A stretch of 64,000 nucleotides of DNA from Hirundichthys speculiger (lineage: Eukaryota > Chordata > Actinopteri > Beloniformes > Exocoetidae), in NCBI GenBank assembly GCA_018398805.1, contig JAGFBZ010000289.1, positions 4,915,001-4,979,000 on the forward strand, in the 5' to 3' direction. The notes under the pieces are model-generated. The model worked only from the letters and a program-made list of their open reading frames with translations. It was not told the DNA's origin and did not search any database. Below are positions 20,421 to 32,100 of this stretch, piece by piece; within the stretch, counting starts at the first letter, position 1, and each line of letters opens with the position of its first letter. The translations under genes and the position numbers were made by a program.

Positions 20421-22426
20421 GGTTTTAACTTTATCTGTTACCATTTCTAAAGTTTTTTTTTAAGTGCATTCATAATAACGTTGTTTGGTCATAGTTGGAG
20501 GACATTTCATAAAAACCTGCAGCTGCCACATTGATCCTCATGTGGTCGTTCCGAAGGGAATCAGCAATAATTTTAAGACCACCTGTTTAATCACGAGTAC
20601 TTCCAGTCAGCGTGGGCATGAAGAACATCTATCTCAAAGAGCTCTGAAGTGCATCTTCCGAGGTGTAATAATAAATCATTTATTCCCTGTGGGGTGGGGT
20701 CTTTATGGATTGGATTTGGTTCCTAAAATGCGATGAGATTGGTCTTTGTGGAGTTTGCAGGCTGGCTGAACACCTCTGACTGTTCCTCAGCAGAGGAAGT
20801 GCTCCTCCTGGGGAGCTTCCTACTGTAGCGGGAGGAAGGTTCAGGAAGGTTGCAGGTGTCCAAGTAACATCCGAGTGAATGCCAGGATGCAGATTGTCCC
20901 AGCAGTGTTAATCACTTTTGGTCTGTGTACTTGTACATCATAAAATGTGATTGTTTGATGATGCAAAGGAATAGAGGGATCATATGTGCCAATCTGTATT
21001 TTTTTCATATTTGTATTAACTTCTCACTATATGGTAAAACACTACAAGGTGTAAAGCAGGACAGTGGGGCATTACTTTCTAGGAAATTGTGATTTATATG
21101 CCAAACAACTCACTTTTACTGACACTTTATTTCTTACACTAGTTGTTCAGGATGTTTTAGTGCCTTATCTGTCTGAAATTTAGAAATATGACACATATAC
21201 TGACACCTGCAGGAGAAAAAGCTCACCTGAGACACATTTATACTGCTGTTGTTTTTATGGATAAACAGTATTATTTGGGAGCTATTTTTTCCTTCTTTTT
21301 GTATAAATAAATGAAGTTTTGTCACATTTAATTTTGCTTGTCTGCCTTTTCTTAAACTGTCCAGAGAATCATTGCATTTACACGCACACAACCGGCCTGG
21401 TTTTGATATAACTGAGAACCTAACATTTATATGGAACCCAAGATATTTGTTTACATCTTTTCCTTGAAGGGCAGCTGCTGCTTCACATTTATTTTCTTTG
21501 ACCTCAGACACACACAAAGGTGGGTGTGTTATCCTGCCAGGTAGAGGTTTTGTACCCTGCAGTGTCTCACCCTCCAACATCTTTGCCCTTCACACAGACA
21601 GGTCTGGCATAAAGCAGAGAAGTGTTGCTCGATTCCCTGCAGGCACTTCACTGGTATTAAACTGGAAAGAGGACACCCAGAGGAGAACCAGGGGAGACAC
21701 ATGCAGTAAGTGTGTGCAGAAGCATGTCCTGGCAGAGTTAAACACTATCCCAATACTGCAGAGATCTTAAAAAAAAAAAAAAAAAAAAGTGGCTGCCCAC
21801 CTTAAAGCAGTTTGTTTGAGTCAGCTTTTTTTGTTCTGGATGGGTGTAAATCCAGGACAGCTGTTGAACACCTGTGCTGGTGTTTGCACACATTCCCACA
21901 CATACACGCTTGTCATCTTTTGGTAGTCTAAATGCAAATGGAGGGGGAGTATTGTAGACAGGCCCGACTCCTGGAGAGATGAGGTTGTCATTTAAGGGCA
22001 GAGCCAGCAGCGCTCTGAAATTAGCAGTTACACACCTGCTCCAATACTGTTCGGCTTGAGGGTACAAGGAGGCAAGAAAAGAGGGCGATTAGAAAAGAGA
22101 GGACAGAAGGGATGGAAATACACAACCTTCACTAGCATGTCTGTAATGATAAAGATAATAATGCTCAGACAACTGTACCTGGAGTGTTGTTCAAAAGGCT
22201 TCATAAGCTCATAATGAGCACATTGTGAGTGAAGATGATGATAATTAGAGCAGGATATGATCCTCAGGATGAACTCTCAGGGAAAAACCATTAAATCCAA
22301 ATAGGCTATAGAGGCAATGTGCTTGTTTTGCATCAGTGCATAAAAATCCATCGTTTCTAGCCATTACAGAAACCTGCAGGGAGAGGCAAAAACAAGCTCA
22401 CTGGAAATTATTTTAAAACAAAGGCA
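20421..22426. other. Intergenic between septin10 and sh3rf3 3' ends
   Basis: I see no gene, TIR or RNA. The 148-codon minus-strand frame at 21580-21134 and its neighbours show no family resemblance. An A tract lies at 21770-21788. Confidence 0.5.
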
Positions 22427-22432
22427 TTTATT
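22427..22432 (-). terminator. Candidate distal polyadenylation signal, sh3rf3
   Basis: AATAAATGCC on the minus strand, about 3.5 kb past the stop codon. A proximal alternative AATAAA lies at 25889-25884. Confidence 0.35.
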
Positions 22433-25400
22433 GCGAAAAATGCACTTAACATGAAAAAACAATTGTATCAACCACGGGTCATCAGTACAAGACGATGTAT
22501 AATGATCACATGGTAGACAGCGCTGGACTTGGCCAGCTCAGAGCATGACTTTCATGGCACAAACGGCCAATAAATATTCTGCACAATATAGAATTTCATA
22601 TATATTTATATACTCTTTTTTTCTCACTGTATCATTTTCAACTCAACTCGGTGCAGATCAGGCATGAGCATCCTCACTGCATCAAGCATCGTCGTTAACT
22701 ATCGTGTAAAGAGCTACATACAGAGGCCTCCCCCCACCCCCCCCCCCCACTCCCTTCTCTTCCCTCTCCCATGCACACGTGCCCAAGGATCCATAAGAAC
22801 AAATATGGCTGACATTTAATTTAAAATGGCAGAGTGAGAGCTCAGGCTTCCTGGAAGGAGGGCTGACGGTGCCCTGGTGGCAAATAAGAGTTTGGCCCCA
22901 TAAAAAGGCTGAAATCCGGGCATGAAGGGGCAAGCTCAGGCCAGGAGCTGTACTGGGAACCTCAGCAGGCCAGAGCAGGCTTTCTCTTGGCAAACTGGAA
23001 GTGCTGATGTTTATTTACCAATCAGCCTGAATACGTGGGCTGCTTGAGTAATTCAATCCAATTGAAAATTGAGCACCATCTGGATGTGCAATGGCACGTT
23101 CATGTTTATAGTGCGCCCAAGCCGTGTAGGAAATATCACTAAATACTTTTAAATCTGCCACCTTGAGTTTTCAAAAGACTTTTACAACCAGGAAGCTGAG
23201 GCAAATGACAAGCAAATATGTTTTTAAACATTAAAAAACATTTGAAAAACTGGTGCTTCAAGTAATTTCTTTTTTTTTTTTTTTAATCTAAAGTGACCAC
23301 TGTGCAGTGGTTTTTATTCCTGACGTTTTGACTGTTGTAAACTCTTTCTCCTCAGAAAGTTGACCCCATCGAGAAATGAAAAAGAAAAAAGAAAAAGACA
23401 CTGTTCAGATGTGCTGATCCTCAACACGAATGAGGACTTGAACTTTGACACCGTAAGAACGCCAGTCCTCAGTTCAGCAGGTGTACGAATGGATAAAAAA
23501 AAAATAAAAACCCTGCTCTGCGCTTTGGACAGAACTGTTCTGGGATCTGCTGGTTTTTGTCATCGGGACAAACAGAACAGAGTTGACCGAAAAACAACCA
23601 GCAGGCTTGTTGTGCTGACACGCATACAAAAAAAAAAAAAAAAGTAAAAAAAAATTGAGAAAAAGGTCACTGGTCTGCCTAGAGTGTGTATTTATGTGTG
23701 TGTGGGCATTTGTAGGCACTCGGGTTTGACTGACGGGTTTAAAGGCCAATGAGGATATGTTTAGATTAAAGATCCCAATAACAGATACCAAAAGATTTGA
23801 CAGGAACGTTTCCTGTTGCTGTTTAAGGAAAATCAAGGTTCACTTCAGCTGACAGAACTAAAACTCCTCACTGAAACTCAAACTCATCTTCCATCATGAC
23901 TTTAAACATCTGAAATTAAAGACAAAGATACAAACATTAACCTTGTACAATACGTACTTAAAACCGCCGGTTGCTCAAGTTTGTGTGAGCTGTGACCCGT
24001 TTCAGGAAAAAGATTCCCAATAGCAGAATATTTTTGGTTTTCATCGGTTTCCTCACAGGACAGAAGATGATTTCAATACCAGAGTCAAAATAAATCCGCT
24101 TTCCTGCTTGTTTTTTGAAACTGTGAGCCTGCTCTTCTCTTTCACTTTGTTGGAAATACTAAATATATTAATTAAAACAAACTGCGGGGAAAAGGAAGGG
24201 TTACAGAACATCCCGCTTTCATCCCACTTTTTCTCTTGTCTGTGTGTTTTTATCTCTGGGCAGGTTCAGATCATCAGAGAGAAACAACTGAAGTCAACTG
24301 AATAAACTATTCACTAATGAAATTTTAAAAAGAAAGTATAAACAAGGGGATTTTACAGTCTTTTCAATGTGATTCGAGTCCATCAGATATTTGTGTGCTT
24401 AGCCAATGAAAGCCCATTTCCTGTGTGCACATGGTCATTAGTTGTTTGTGCTTTGTTCTGGCCCAGTAAACATGGAAAGTGGATATTTAACTGCTGAGCT
24501 CTGTGTCGTCTCCACAAACAGAGAAATGTTTGGATGGTTGTGACGTAAAGATAACTGGATCTGCAAAGATCAAACACTTTAAGGCTGGAAATCTTATTTT
24601 GTTGGGTTGTTAATGAATCTTCTCATTTCAAACTAAAAAAAAAAAAAACTAAAATCAACACCAGTTAAAACTGAAAGATGCCACGTGCAGCTCTGAAAAT
24701 CCCTTTAAACCAAGTACATACATGTTTAAAATACTGTTTGTGTAGATACAGAATGGCAGGTTGTAACAACTATTACCAAGTGAATTCCTTTTGTTTTTAA
24801 TCTCTTATCAAAATTCAAGAACAAATTTATAAATACAAATAAACTCGTAAAAGTTTTGGTGTAACTTTCTGTGTCTTTTTACATTCAACAAGCCGGTTAA
24901 TTCGGTTTAATCTGGCTTTGGGGTCTATGAAAGTCAAATTGAATAAAAGTTAAATATGTTGTAGACCCTAATGTTAGAAATAAATAGAAATCTTAATGTC
25001 CTAATTCACACTTATCCTCTTGCACCATTGCTTTTAAATTAAATTTCTTGCGACAAATCATCACAGCAGGACAACACAAACACCAATTACGACATATATA
25101 TTAATTGGAAAAAATAATTAAAAAAAAGGAATAATGCTACATGCATTTTTAACATATACTGGGCTGAAAACAAACATGTGCTCTTCGTCACAGATGAGAC
25201 ATGGAGATGTGCTTCCAGCGGCCCTGGAGTGCAGGCTCACGCACTTTCCTCATAACCTGTGAGTTTTCGCTTTTCAAAGAAAAAAAAAAAAGCACCCGGA
25301 TTCAAGTTCTGAGGTCTCAGTGGAAAGCGGGACGGATGCCTTTTGTGCTCGTGTTTGCTGGTGGATGATGCCAAGGAGGAGAGCTGGGAGGCAGGGCTCA

Positions 25401-25934
25401 TCTCTGTGCTCTCTGAGTCTGTGCCTTCGCTCGTCGACATCACAGGTCTGGAACGGGAGAGATGGGTAAACCCCCCCCCCACCCCATCCCCCCCGCTGTT
25501 TGGCTGGGCTGGTCAGATCCAGGACTAGCTTTCCCATGTGGTGTGTGTGTACGTGTTTATGACGTAGTTGGGCTAATGTGGATTTCTCAAGAATTTAGGC
25601 CATAACGATGCTTTTCAGCTGCCTAAAATATGCCTCAATTTAAAACTTCAGTGTTGCGCTGAAAGGTTACTCTGGGGAAAAACTAATGTGAAATTAAATT
25701 CTTAACTTAAATCCAGACAAATTGTATTTTCAAAGGGTTAGCAGCTTCTTCTAAGGCAGGTTTTGACTTACTTTTATATATATATTTCTTGACAGAAAGC
25801 AGAACTCTTAGGAAATCAATGTCAGCCCAACCTTTGTGTAGGTACTGCATGTGCTCATTAAGCTTGTGTGTATGTGTGTGTGTTTTATTTGACTCAGAAA
25901 CAGGAAAAAGTTTGTTTAGTCCGCTTCTTGGAGC
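22427..25934 (-). other. sh3rf3: Probable sh3rf3 3' untranslated region
   Basis: This follows the sh3rf3 stop on the minus strand without any repeat termini. There are two useful reverse-strand AATAAA signals: 25889-25884, only about 45 bases after the stop, and 22432-22427, after which the sequence turns T-rich in the minus sense. Short and long 3' UTR forms are both possible. C tracts at 22733-22748 and 25471-25493 and T/A tracts at 23270-23284 and 23629-23643 are the only low-complexity features. Confidence 0.4.
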
Positions 25935-26103
25935 TCAGAAACTTTCGACGAAGCTGCCGGGAAACAGACCGGTCTGTCCCGTCCTCTGCAGGGTGCCTTT
26001 GTACCAACCGTCCTCCCTCTTCTTATGGACGAACACCACGTCTCCTTCCCGCAGCTCTATCTCCGCCTCACTCTGAGGAGGATAGGGAACCACCACGCGG
26101 TAC
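25935..26103 (-). CDS. sh3rf3: sh3rf3 last exon: SH3-4 and stop
   Basis: The acceptor GTTCTTCAG precedes (R)[19 protein letters not shown], then [20 protein letters not shown] and [16 protein letters not shown]. It is a full C-terminal SH3 with the DGWYKG and GLFPGSFV signatures; stop TGA at 25937-25935. Confidence 0.95.
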
Positions 26104-29100
26104 CTGAAGAACAGAGAGTCGTTATAACGCCTGCCTGACATTTTTTTTTTTCTTTTTCATTAATTTGCTACAAAATGTAATCTGATCATTTAAGACACCA
26201 CTGCCAGGCTAAGGTTTTATCCCATTAAGGGAGCGTTAGTGAATACTAACAATAAAAGATGACCCCAATGTGCTTCAGCTGATAAAACACAAACATGCAT
26301 TTAATTAACACACAGGTCTGGGCTCTCCTGGTCCAAATGATGAATTTCCTTACTCTAAAACCTTTCTGGATTAGAGTAGATGGATCAGTAGATTCCATTG
26401 ATGTCTTTAAACCTTCAGCTGTTACCTTCATGTGTTTTTCTTTGCTCCACTGAGTCAAGCCACAATGACTAAGTAGAGCCTGACTGATTAATCAGCAGGC
26501 CGATATTATCAGCTGATCGTAGCCATTTGTAGGTTTATCTGGATCTGAATAATAACTGATGAATCAAAAGGAAAAAAAAAGAAAAAAGAAAGATGAACCC
26601 AGAAAAACATCTGTTAATCATGTTACACGTGTTGACGTTGCAATCTTGTCCACCAGAGGGCACTCTAGTGCACAAACTTTACACAGGAGAACTTTAACAT
26701 TGTTTTTTAAAGAGATATTTATTGTGAAAATAAAACATGTATTTTTAAACTTCATTATTATGCTTTAGACTCATAAATAGCACAAACAAGTCTGGTTGTG
26801 TTTCAATGTTTTTGAAAAAAGAAAATATATAAGCCAATATATGGGAATATTGGATTTCTACATCACATTACTACATTGGTCAGGCTCTACTCCAAAAGCA
26901 TCTTAGCTGGCACCCACTTGAAGGAAGAGTAGTCACAGTACTAAACTACTGACACCACTTAGCTTTTATTGAAGTAATTATTCTATGGATTTACTTCTTT
27001 TTTCTTTCAGGAGTGTGAATGTTTAATGAGTTCAATTCCGACATTGTAATTGTGCATCATCAGCCTAAGCACATTGGGTTTGTCTATTACTGGGACTCAG
27101 ATCAAGATCAGATCACTTTTTATGGCATATCAATTCAGAAAAAACAGTTAATTCCGATGGGGTTTTCTTGCCACTGTATGGTTGACTTTGAACCTATGAC
27201 ATCTGCTCACACCAGTGCAAAGGGTACAGGTGATACTGAATGCAGAGTGAAATGATTCTGCAGCGTTGAGGTGCGTTTATGCGCTTGGTGGTGATGGAAA
27301 CATGGCTCGCAGGTCACTAATTTTTGCTGAGCATGCGAAGCTTTGAGGTGCACGAGTGGGTCTGAAATTGACCAAACTATGAGTCAAACAAGTTTTCTTT
27401 CTCTGTCCGCTTTGCTCTCACGCACAGGCAGCACAATAAGCAGGGCGTGTCTTTTTCCTGTGATAACCAACTCACCAACTCCCAGCAGAGCATCATAATG
27501 CTGACAGTAATGACACATGCTGCCGTTAAATGCTTCATTTCTCCTCAATGTCCTGTGACAAAGCTGAAGTGCCAATAATTGTGTTCCTGACTTTTATAGT
27601 TTTTCCTCCAACGGGGGGATAAAGTTGTGTGTGTGTAGTTTCGTACATGAACTTAGATTGTCTGGACTGCAGGTCAGAACGTGGGCTAAAGGATTAAAGA
27701 GAAAATCATCTGTGATGTTGATTAGTAACTGTTGCTCTTGGTCAGCACTGGGGATTTTCAGACCACAAGCTGTAGGCGCAGGGTTTTACAACCCCTAGAA
27801 AAAAGTATGGAATCACCAGCCTTGGATGAGCTCTCACTCAGAGATTTTAGTCTTTAAAACAAACTCAGATAAAGAACATGAAACAATTATGAAGTTTTTC
27901 AAAAGTGCAACTCCTTGGCATTCAGAAACACCAAAAGAAATGAATAAAAAACATTGTGGTGGTCAGTAAATTATACTTTTATAGAGCAAGTGCAGGGAAA
28001 TAAATATGGAATCACTCCATTCTGAGGAAAAAAATTTGGAATCACTAGTAGAAAATAAGGATGCACCCAGTCAATTTCCTTTTCTTATTGGGCGCCGGCC
28101 TCAGATTAGATCTGCTCGTTAGTCTGCCGTTAAAAACAGTGCAGTTATCACACCTTGGAGGGCTGCTGGACCAAGTGGATTGGCAGGAATCATGGCTCCA
28201 ACAAGAGAAATGTCTCTTGAGGCCAAAGACAGGATTATCAAACTTCTTGAAGAAGGCAACTCTACAAGTATGATTCCCAAATATGTGGGCTGTTCACAGT
28301 CAGCTGTATCAAAGATATGGAGCAAGTACAAACAGCATGAGAAGGTTGTTAAAGTCAAGCGTACTGGTGGACCAAGGAAGACATCTAAGCGTCAAGACAA
28401 ACAACTAAAGGCCAAATGTCTTGAAAACAGAAAATGCACAACAAGACAAATGAAGAAGAAATGGGAGGAAGCTGGAGTCAATGTATGTGACAGAACTGTG
28501 CAAAATCACCTAAAGGAAATGGGATTTTCATACAGAAAATCTAAAAGGAAACCATCATTGATGCTTAAACAGAAAAGAACAAGACTGCAATGGGCTAAGG
28601 AAAGGCAATCATGGACTGTGGATGACTGGATGAAGGTTATCTTCAGTGATCAGTCACAAATCTGCATTGGACAAGGTGATGATGCTGGAACTTTTGTTTG
28701 GTGCCGTTCCAGTGAGAGTTTTACAAAGAGGATCGCCTAAAGAAAACATCAAAAATTCCCACAGTCCATGATGATATGGGGCTGTGTGTCAGGCAAAAGC
28801 ACTGGGGAGATGGCTGTGGTTAAATCAACAATAAATGCACAAGTTAACATTGACATTTTGGACAGCTTTCTCATCCCTTCAATTGAAAAAATGTTTGGGG
28901 ATGATGAAATCATTTTCCAAGATGACAATGCATCATGCCACAGAGCACAAACTGTGAAAGCATTCCTTGGTGAAAGACGCATCCAGTCAATGTCATGGCC
29001 TGCAAACAGCCCAGATTTAAACCCAATTAAAAACCTGTGGCGGAAATTGAAAAAAATGGTCCAAACGAAGGCTCCAACCTGCAAAGATGATCTGGCAACT

Positions 29101-32100
29101 GCAATCAAATGCCCCTTTTCCACTAGTACCTACTCGGCGCGGCTCGACTCGACTCGGCCCCGCTTTGGAGGTTTTCCACTAGGTCATAGTACCGGCTCGG
29201 CCCTCCTTTTTTCGTACCCATTTGGCTGGGGTTCTATCCGGGCTGAGTCGGGCCGAGAATACAACGTCACCACGCCGCGGGCCATTGATTGGCCAGAGAG
29301 CAACGCGACTCCTCCACACCCGCCATATTCAAAACTCAGCAACAACAAACTCAACAGCGATTTTACTTTACCTGTAATTGTCTACTTCACAAAACGAAGA
29401 ATGGCCGGCAAGTCTACTCCATGGTCGAATAACGAACGACGTCCTCCATTGTTATGGTCGCAAACGTGACCAGAGTTGCCGCATATAAAACACGTCACTG
29501 CGTTTCAGGCCACCTTACCATGAAGGCCCCACCCACATCGAGGTGGTACTGAACTACAGTGGAAAACCACTGAGACCGAGTCGAGTCGAGCCGGGTCTAG
29601 TCGAGCCGCGCCGAGTAGGTACTAATGGAAAAGGGGCAAAAGAGAGTTGGCACCAGACTGATGAAGAATACTGTCTGTCACTCATCAAGATCATGCCTCA
29701 GAGACTGTAAGCTGTCATAAAAGCCAGAGGTGGTGCAACTAAATACTAATGATGTGTTTTGATTGTTTTTTTCTTTGTCTGTTTTTCATGATTCCATTTT
29801 TTTTTCCTCAGAATGGAGTAATTCCATATTTATTTCCCTGCACTTGCTCTATAAAAGTAACATTTACTGACCACCACAATGTTTTTTCTTCATTTCTTTT
29901 AGTGTTTCTGAATGCCAAGGAGTTTAACGTTTGAAAAACTTCTTAATTGTTTCATGCTTTTTATCTGAGTTTGTTTTACAGAATAAAATGTCTGAGTTAG
30001 CGCTCATCCAAGGCTGGTGATTCCATACTTTCTGCTAGGGGTTGTATGTACCAGCTGATTTAGTAACAGTAAAGACAGGAGAAGGGATATATGCTGAAAA
30101 GTATCATGTGTACGGTATAGTATTGACTTAGTATTGACTATTGACGAATAGTAGTAACTTATTGCTCATGGAGGCGTCTCTGCGTGGTTGACTCTTTTCA
30201 CTCATTCCTTGCCTGTGGTTTTGTTCTCACTTACTCTCTCAGGACCACTTTAAATCCTGATGCCAAATTCCTCCAACGCAAAATTCCACAATGTTGTCAG
30301 AAAATGTTTCCCGTTTGCAGATGTGAGCTTGTGCACTTATGTCCGAGGTCTAAAAGAGCAGCTGCTTTTACTGCAGAGCTGTTACTGTGTCTTCATCAGT
30401 GTTTTAAGGGTCACCCAGAGCTGATGCATGTGTTCATCAGAGTGTGATGTCCCACCTCTCTCTTGACAAGGGTTTGGGTTCAGGCCGGAGGACCATCAGA
30501 ACGTTGCCAGCGCGTGTTGCCGGAGGTGACATGGGGAAGTTGGTATCCAGGGATCCGGACTTCCTGTGCAGAGGTTCCAACCCTATGGCCCCCGCCATAT
30601 CGCTCTCGATGGGGCAGGAGCCAGCGCGTCCCTGTGATGCCATTGGACAGGACCCCGAGCGGGCGTGGTGGTGATGGTGGTGGGGATGGTGAGCGGGGTC
30701 GGTAGCCACAGCGCCCTGGCCAGACAGCGAGGGGTCATGAGTGGGCGGAGAGGATGTGGGCGAGCGAGGTTTCTTCTTGGCCGCCGCCCCCGACAAGAGC
30801 TTCAGCAAACCCGCTGCTTTCCTCTCCTTCTACGGATGGAGAGACAACGCAGGAGAGAAAGATGGAGCAGAGAAGGGGAAACAAAGGAAAAAATAAACCT
30901 GGAGCTGGACACTTTATGGAACTTATTTATAACCTTCAATAAAATACTGGGACACACTAAAATGCAAACAAAAACAGAATGCAATGATTTGTTTATCTCA
31001 TAAACCCATAATTTACTCACAAGAGATGGTGAAAGTTAATTTGACTATTTCATTAAAATATTAGCTCATTTTTTTTATTTGATGCCAGCAAAATGTGTCA
31101 AAAAAATTTTGGCAATTAAGGGCTGGAACAGAAAGCTGCAGTCAAAAAGGGAACACCTGGAGGAGGCCTCAGTGAATTCAAAAAAGCATCTTAGAGAGGC
31201 TGGGTCTCTCAGAAGTAAAGATGGCCAGAGGTTCATCAATCAGAACTTCATCTACAAAATTGAGAGAAAATTTTAGAATTAAGTTCCTCAGTGTAAAATT
31301 GCAACAACTTTGAATCCTTATTTACAGTACATAACATCTTTATCAAAAATGAAATATCTTTATTTTAAACGAAAAATAAATACTTGAAGGATCTTAAGGC
31401 TCTAAGGTGGCCCCGCAATTTAAACCAGGCGTGATTAATGTACAAAAAATCTCTAAGAGAAAAGTTCTCCATACTACGAACACATGGGGTCCTTCCTGTA
31501 TTGCCATATGTGAACATTATCCAGAAAGGCTACCATTTTCTCTAGGTAAGGCTCATTTAAGACTGAGGAAACTGAGGCAAAGTGGAAAACTGTCCTGTGC
31601 TCAGACGAATTAAAATGTATTTATTTATTTATTTTCTTGGGAAACCACAGACATCCCATCCTCCAGATGAGAGAGGAGAAGGGAATCTCCAGTTTGACCA
31701 GGTGGCTCAAAAGCTTTCATCTCTGATGGTATGGTGGTGTATTAGGAAATGGGCAGCTTGCACATCTGGAAAGGAAACACCGCTGCTGAAAGGTATATAC
31801 GGGTTTCAGAACAACTTACGTCCGAATCTACACAACATAATTTCAGAGAAGGACTAAGTTGCACACTGCATCCACTACAAATGCATAGCTTCTGTGTAGA
31901 GCAGACTGGGTGCTGAACTGGTCTGCCTGAAATCTGGACTTTTCACCAACTGAAACATCTGGTGCTATACAGATGTGTTGCTGATGTGTTCAACATATTT
32001 TCTCTTATATGCTCTACTATTATGAATAAAGTAATGGTTGTATGAAGATCATTGCATCCTTTTTTTAAAGTTCCATTTTTGCTTTAGGTTGTGTAAAACA

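Larger units (their letters stand above)
27789..30044 (+). mobile_element. Tc1-like transposon with IR/DR-type ends, interrupted by a MITE
   Basis: It begins CAACCCCTAG and ends CTAGGGGTTG, flanked exactly by TA at 27787-27788 and 30045-30046. The inverted repeats are long (roughly 230 bp). The phrase 'tatggaatcac' recurs near the outer and inner edges of the left arm (about 27805 and 28005) and in mirror form on the right, as in IR/DR-type Tc1 elements. Removing the nested 529-bp MITE leaves about 1.73 kb with one transposase frame. It lies in the last sh3rf3 intron, opposite in sense to the gene. Confidence 0.95.

Noticed and set aside
21134..21580. Minus-strand 148-codon frame between septin10 and sh3rf3
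   Set aside because: The longest frame in the gap, but no recognisable motif, no splice or promoter context, and composition like the surrounding non-coding DNA.
27019..27255. 78-codon plus-strand frame in sh3rf3 intron
   Set aside because: It has no motif, no neighbours and no splice sites that would join it to anything.
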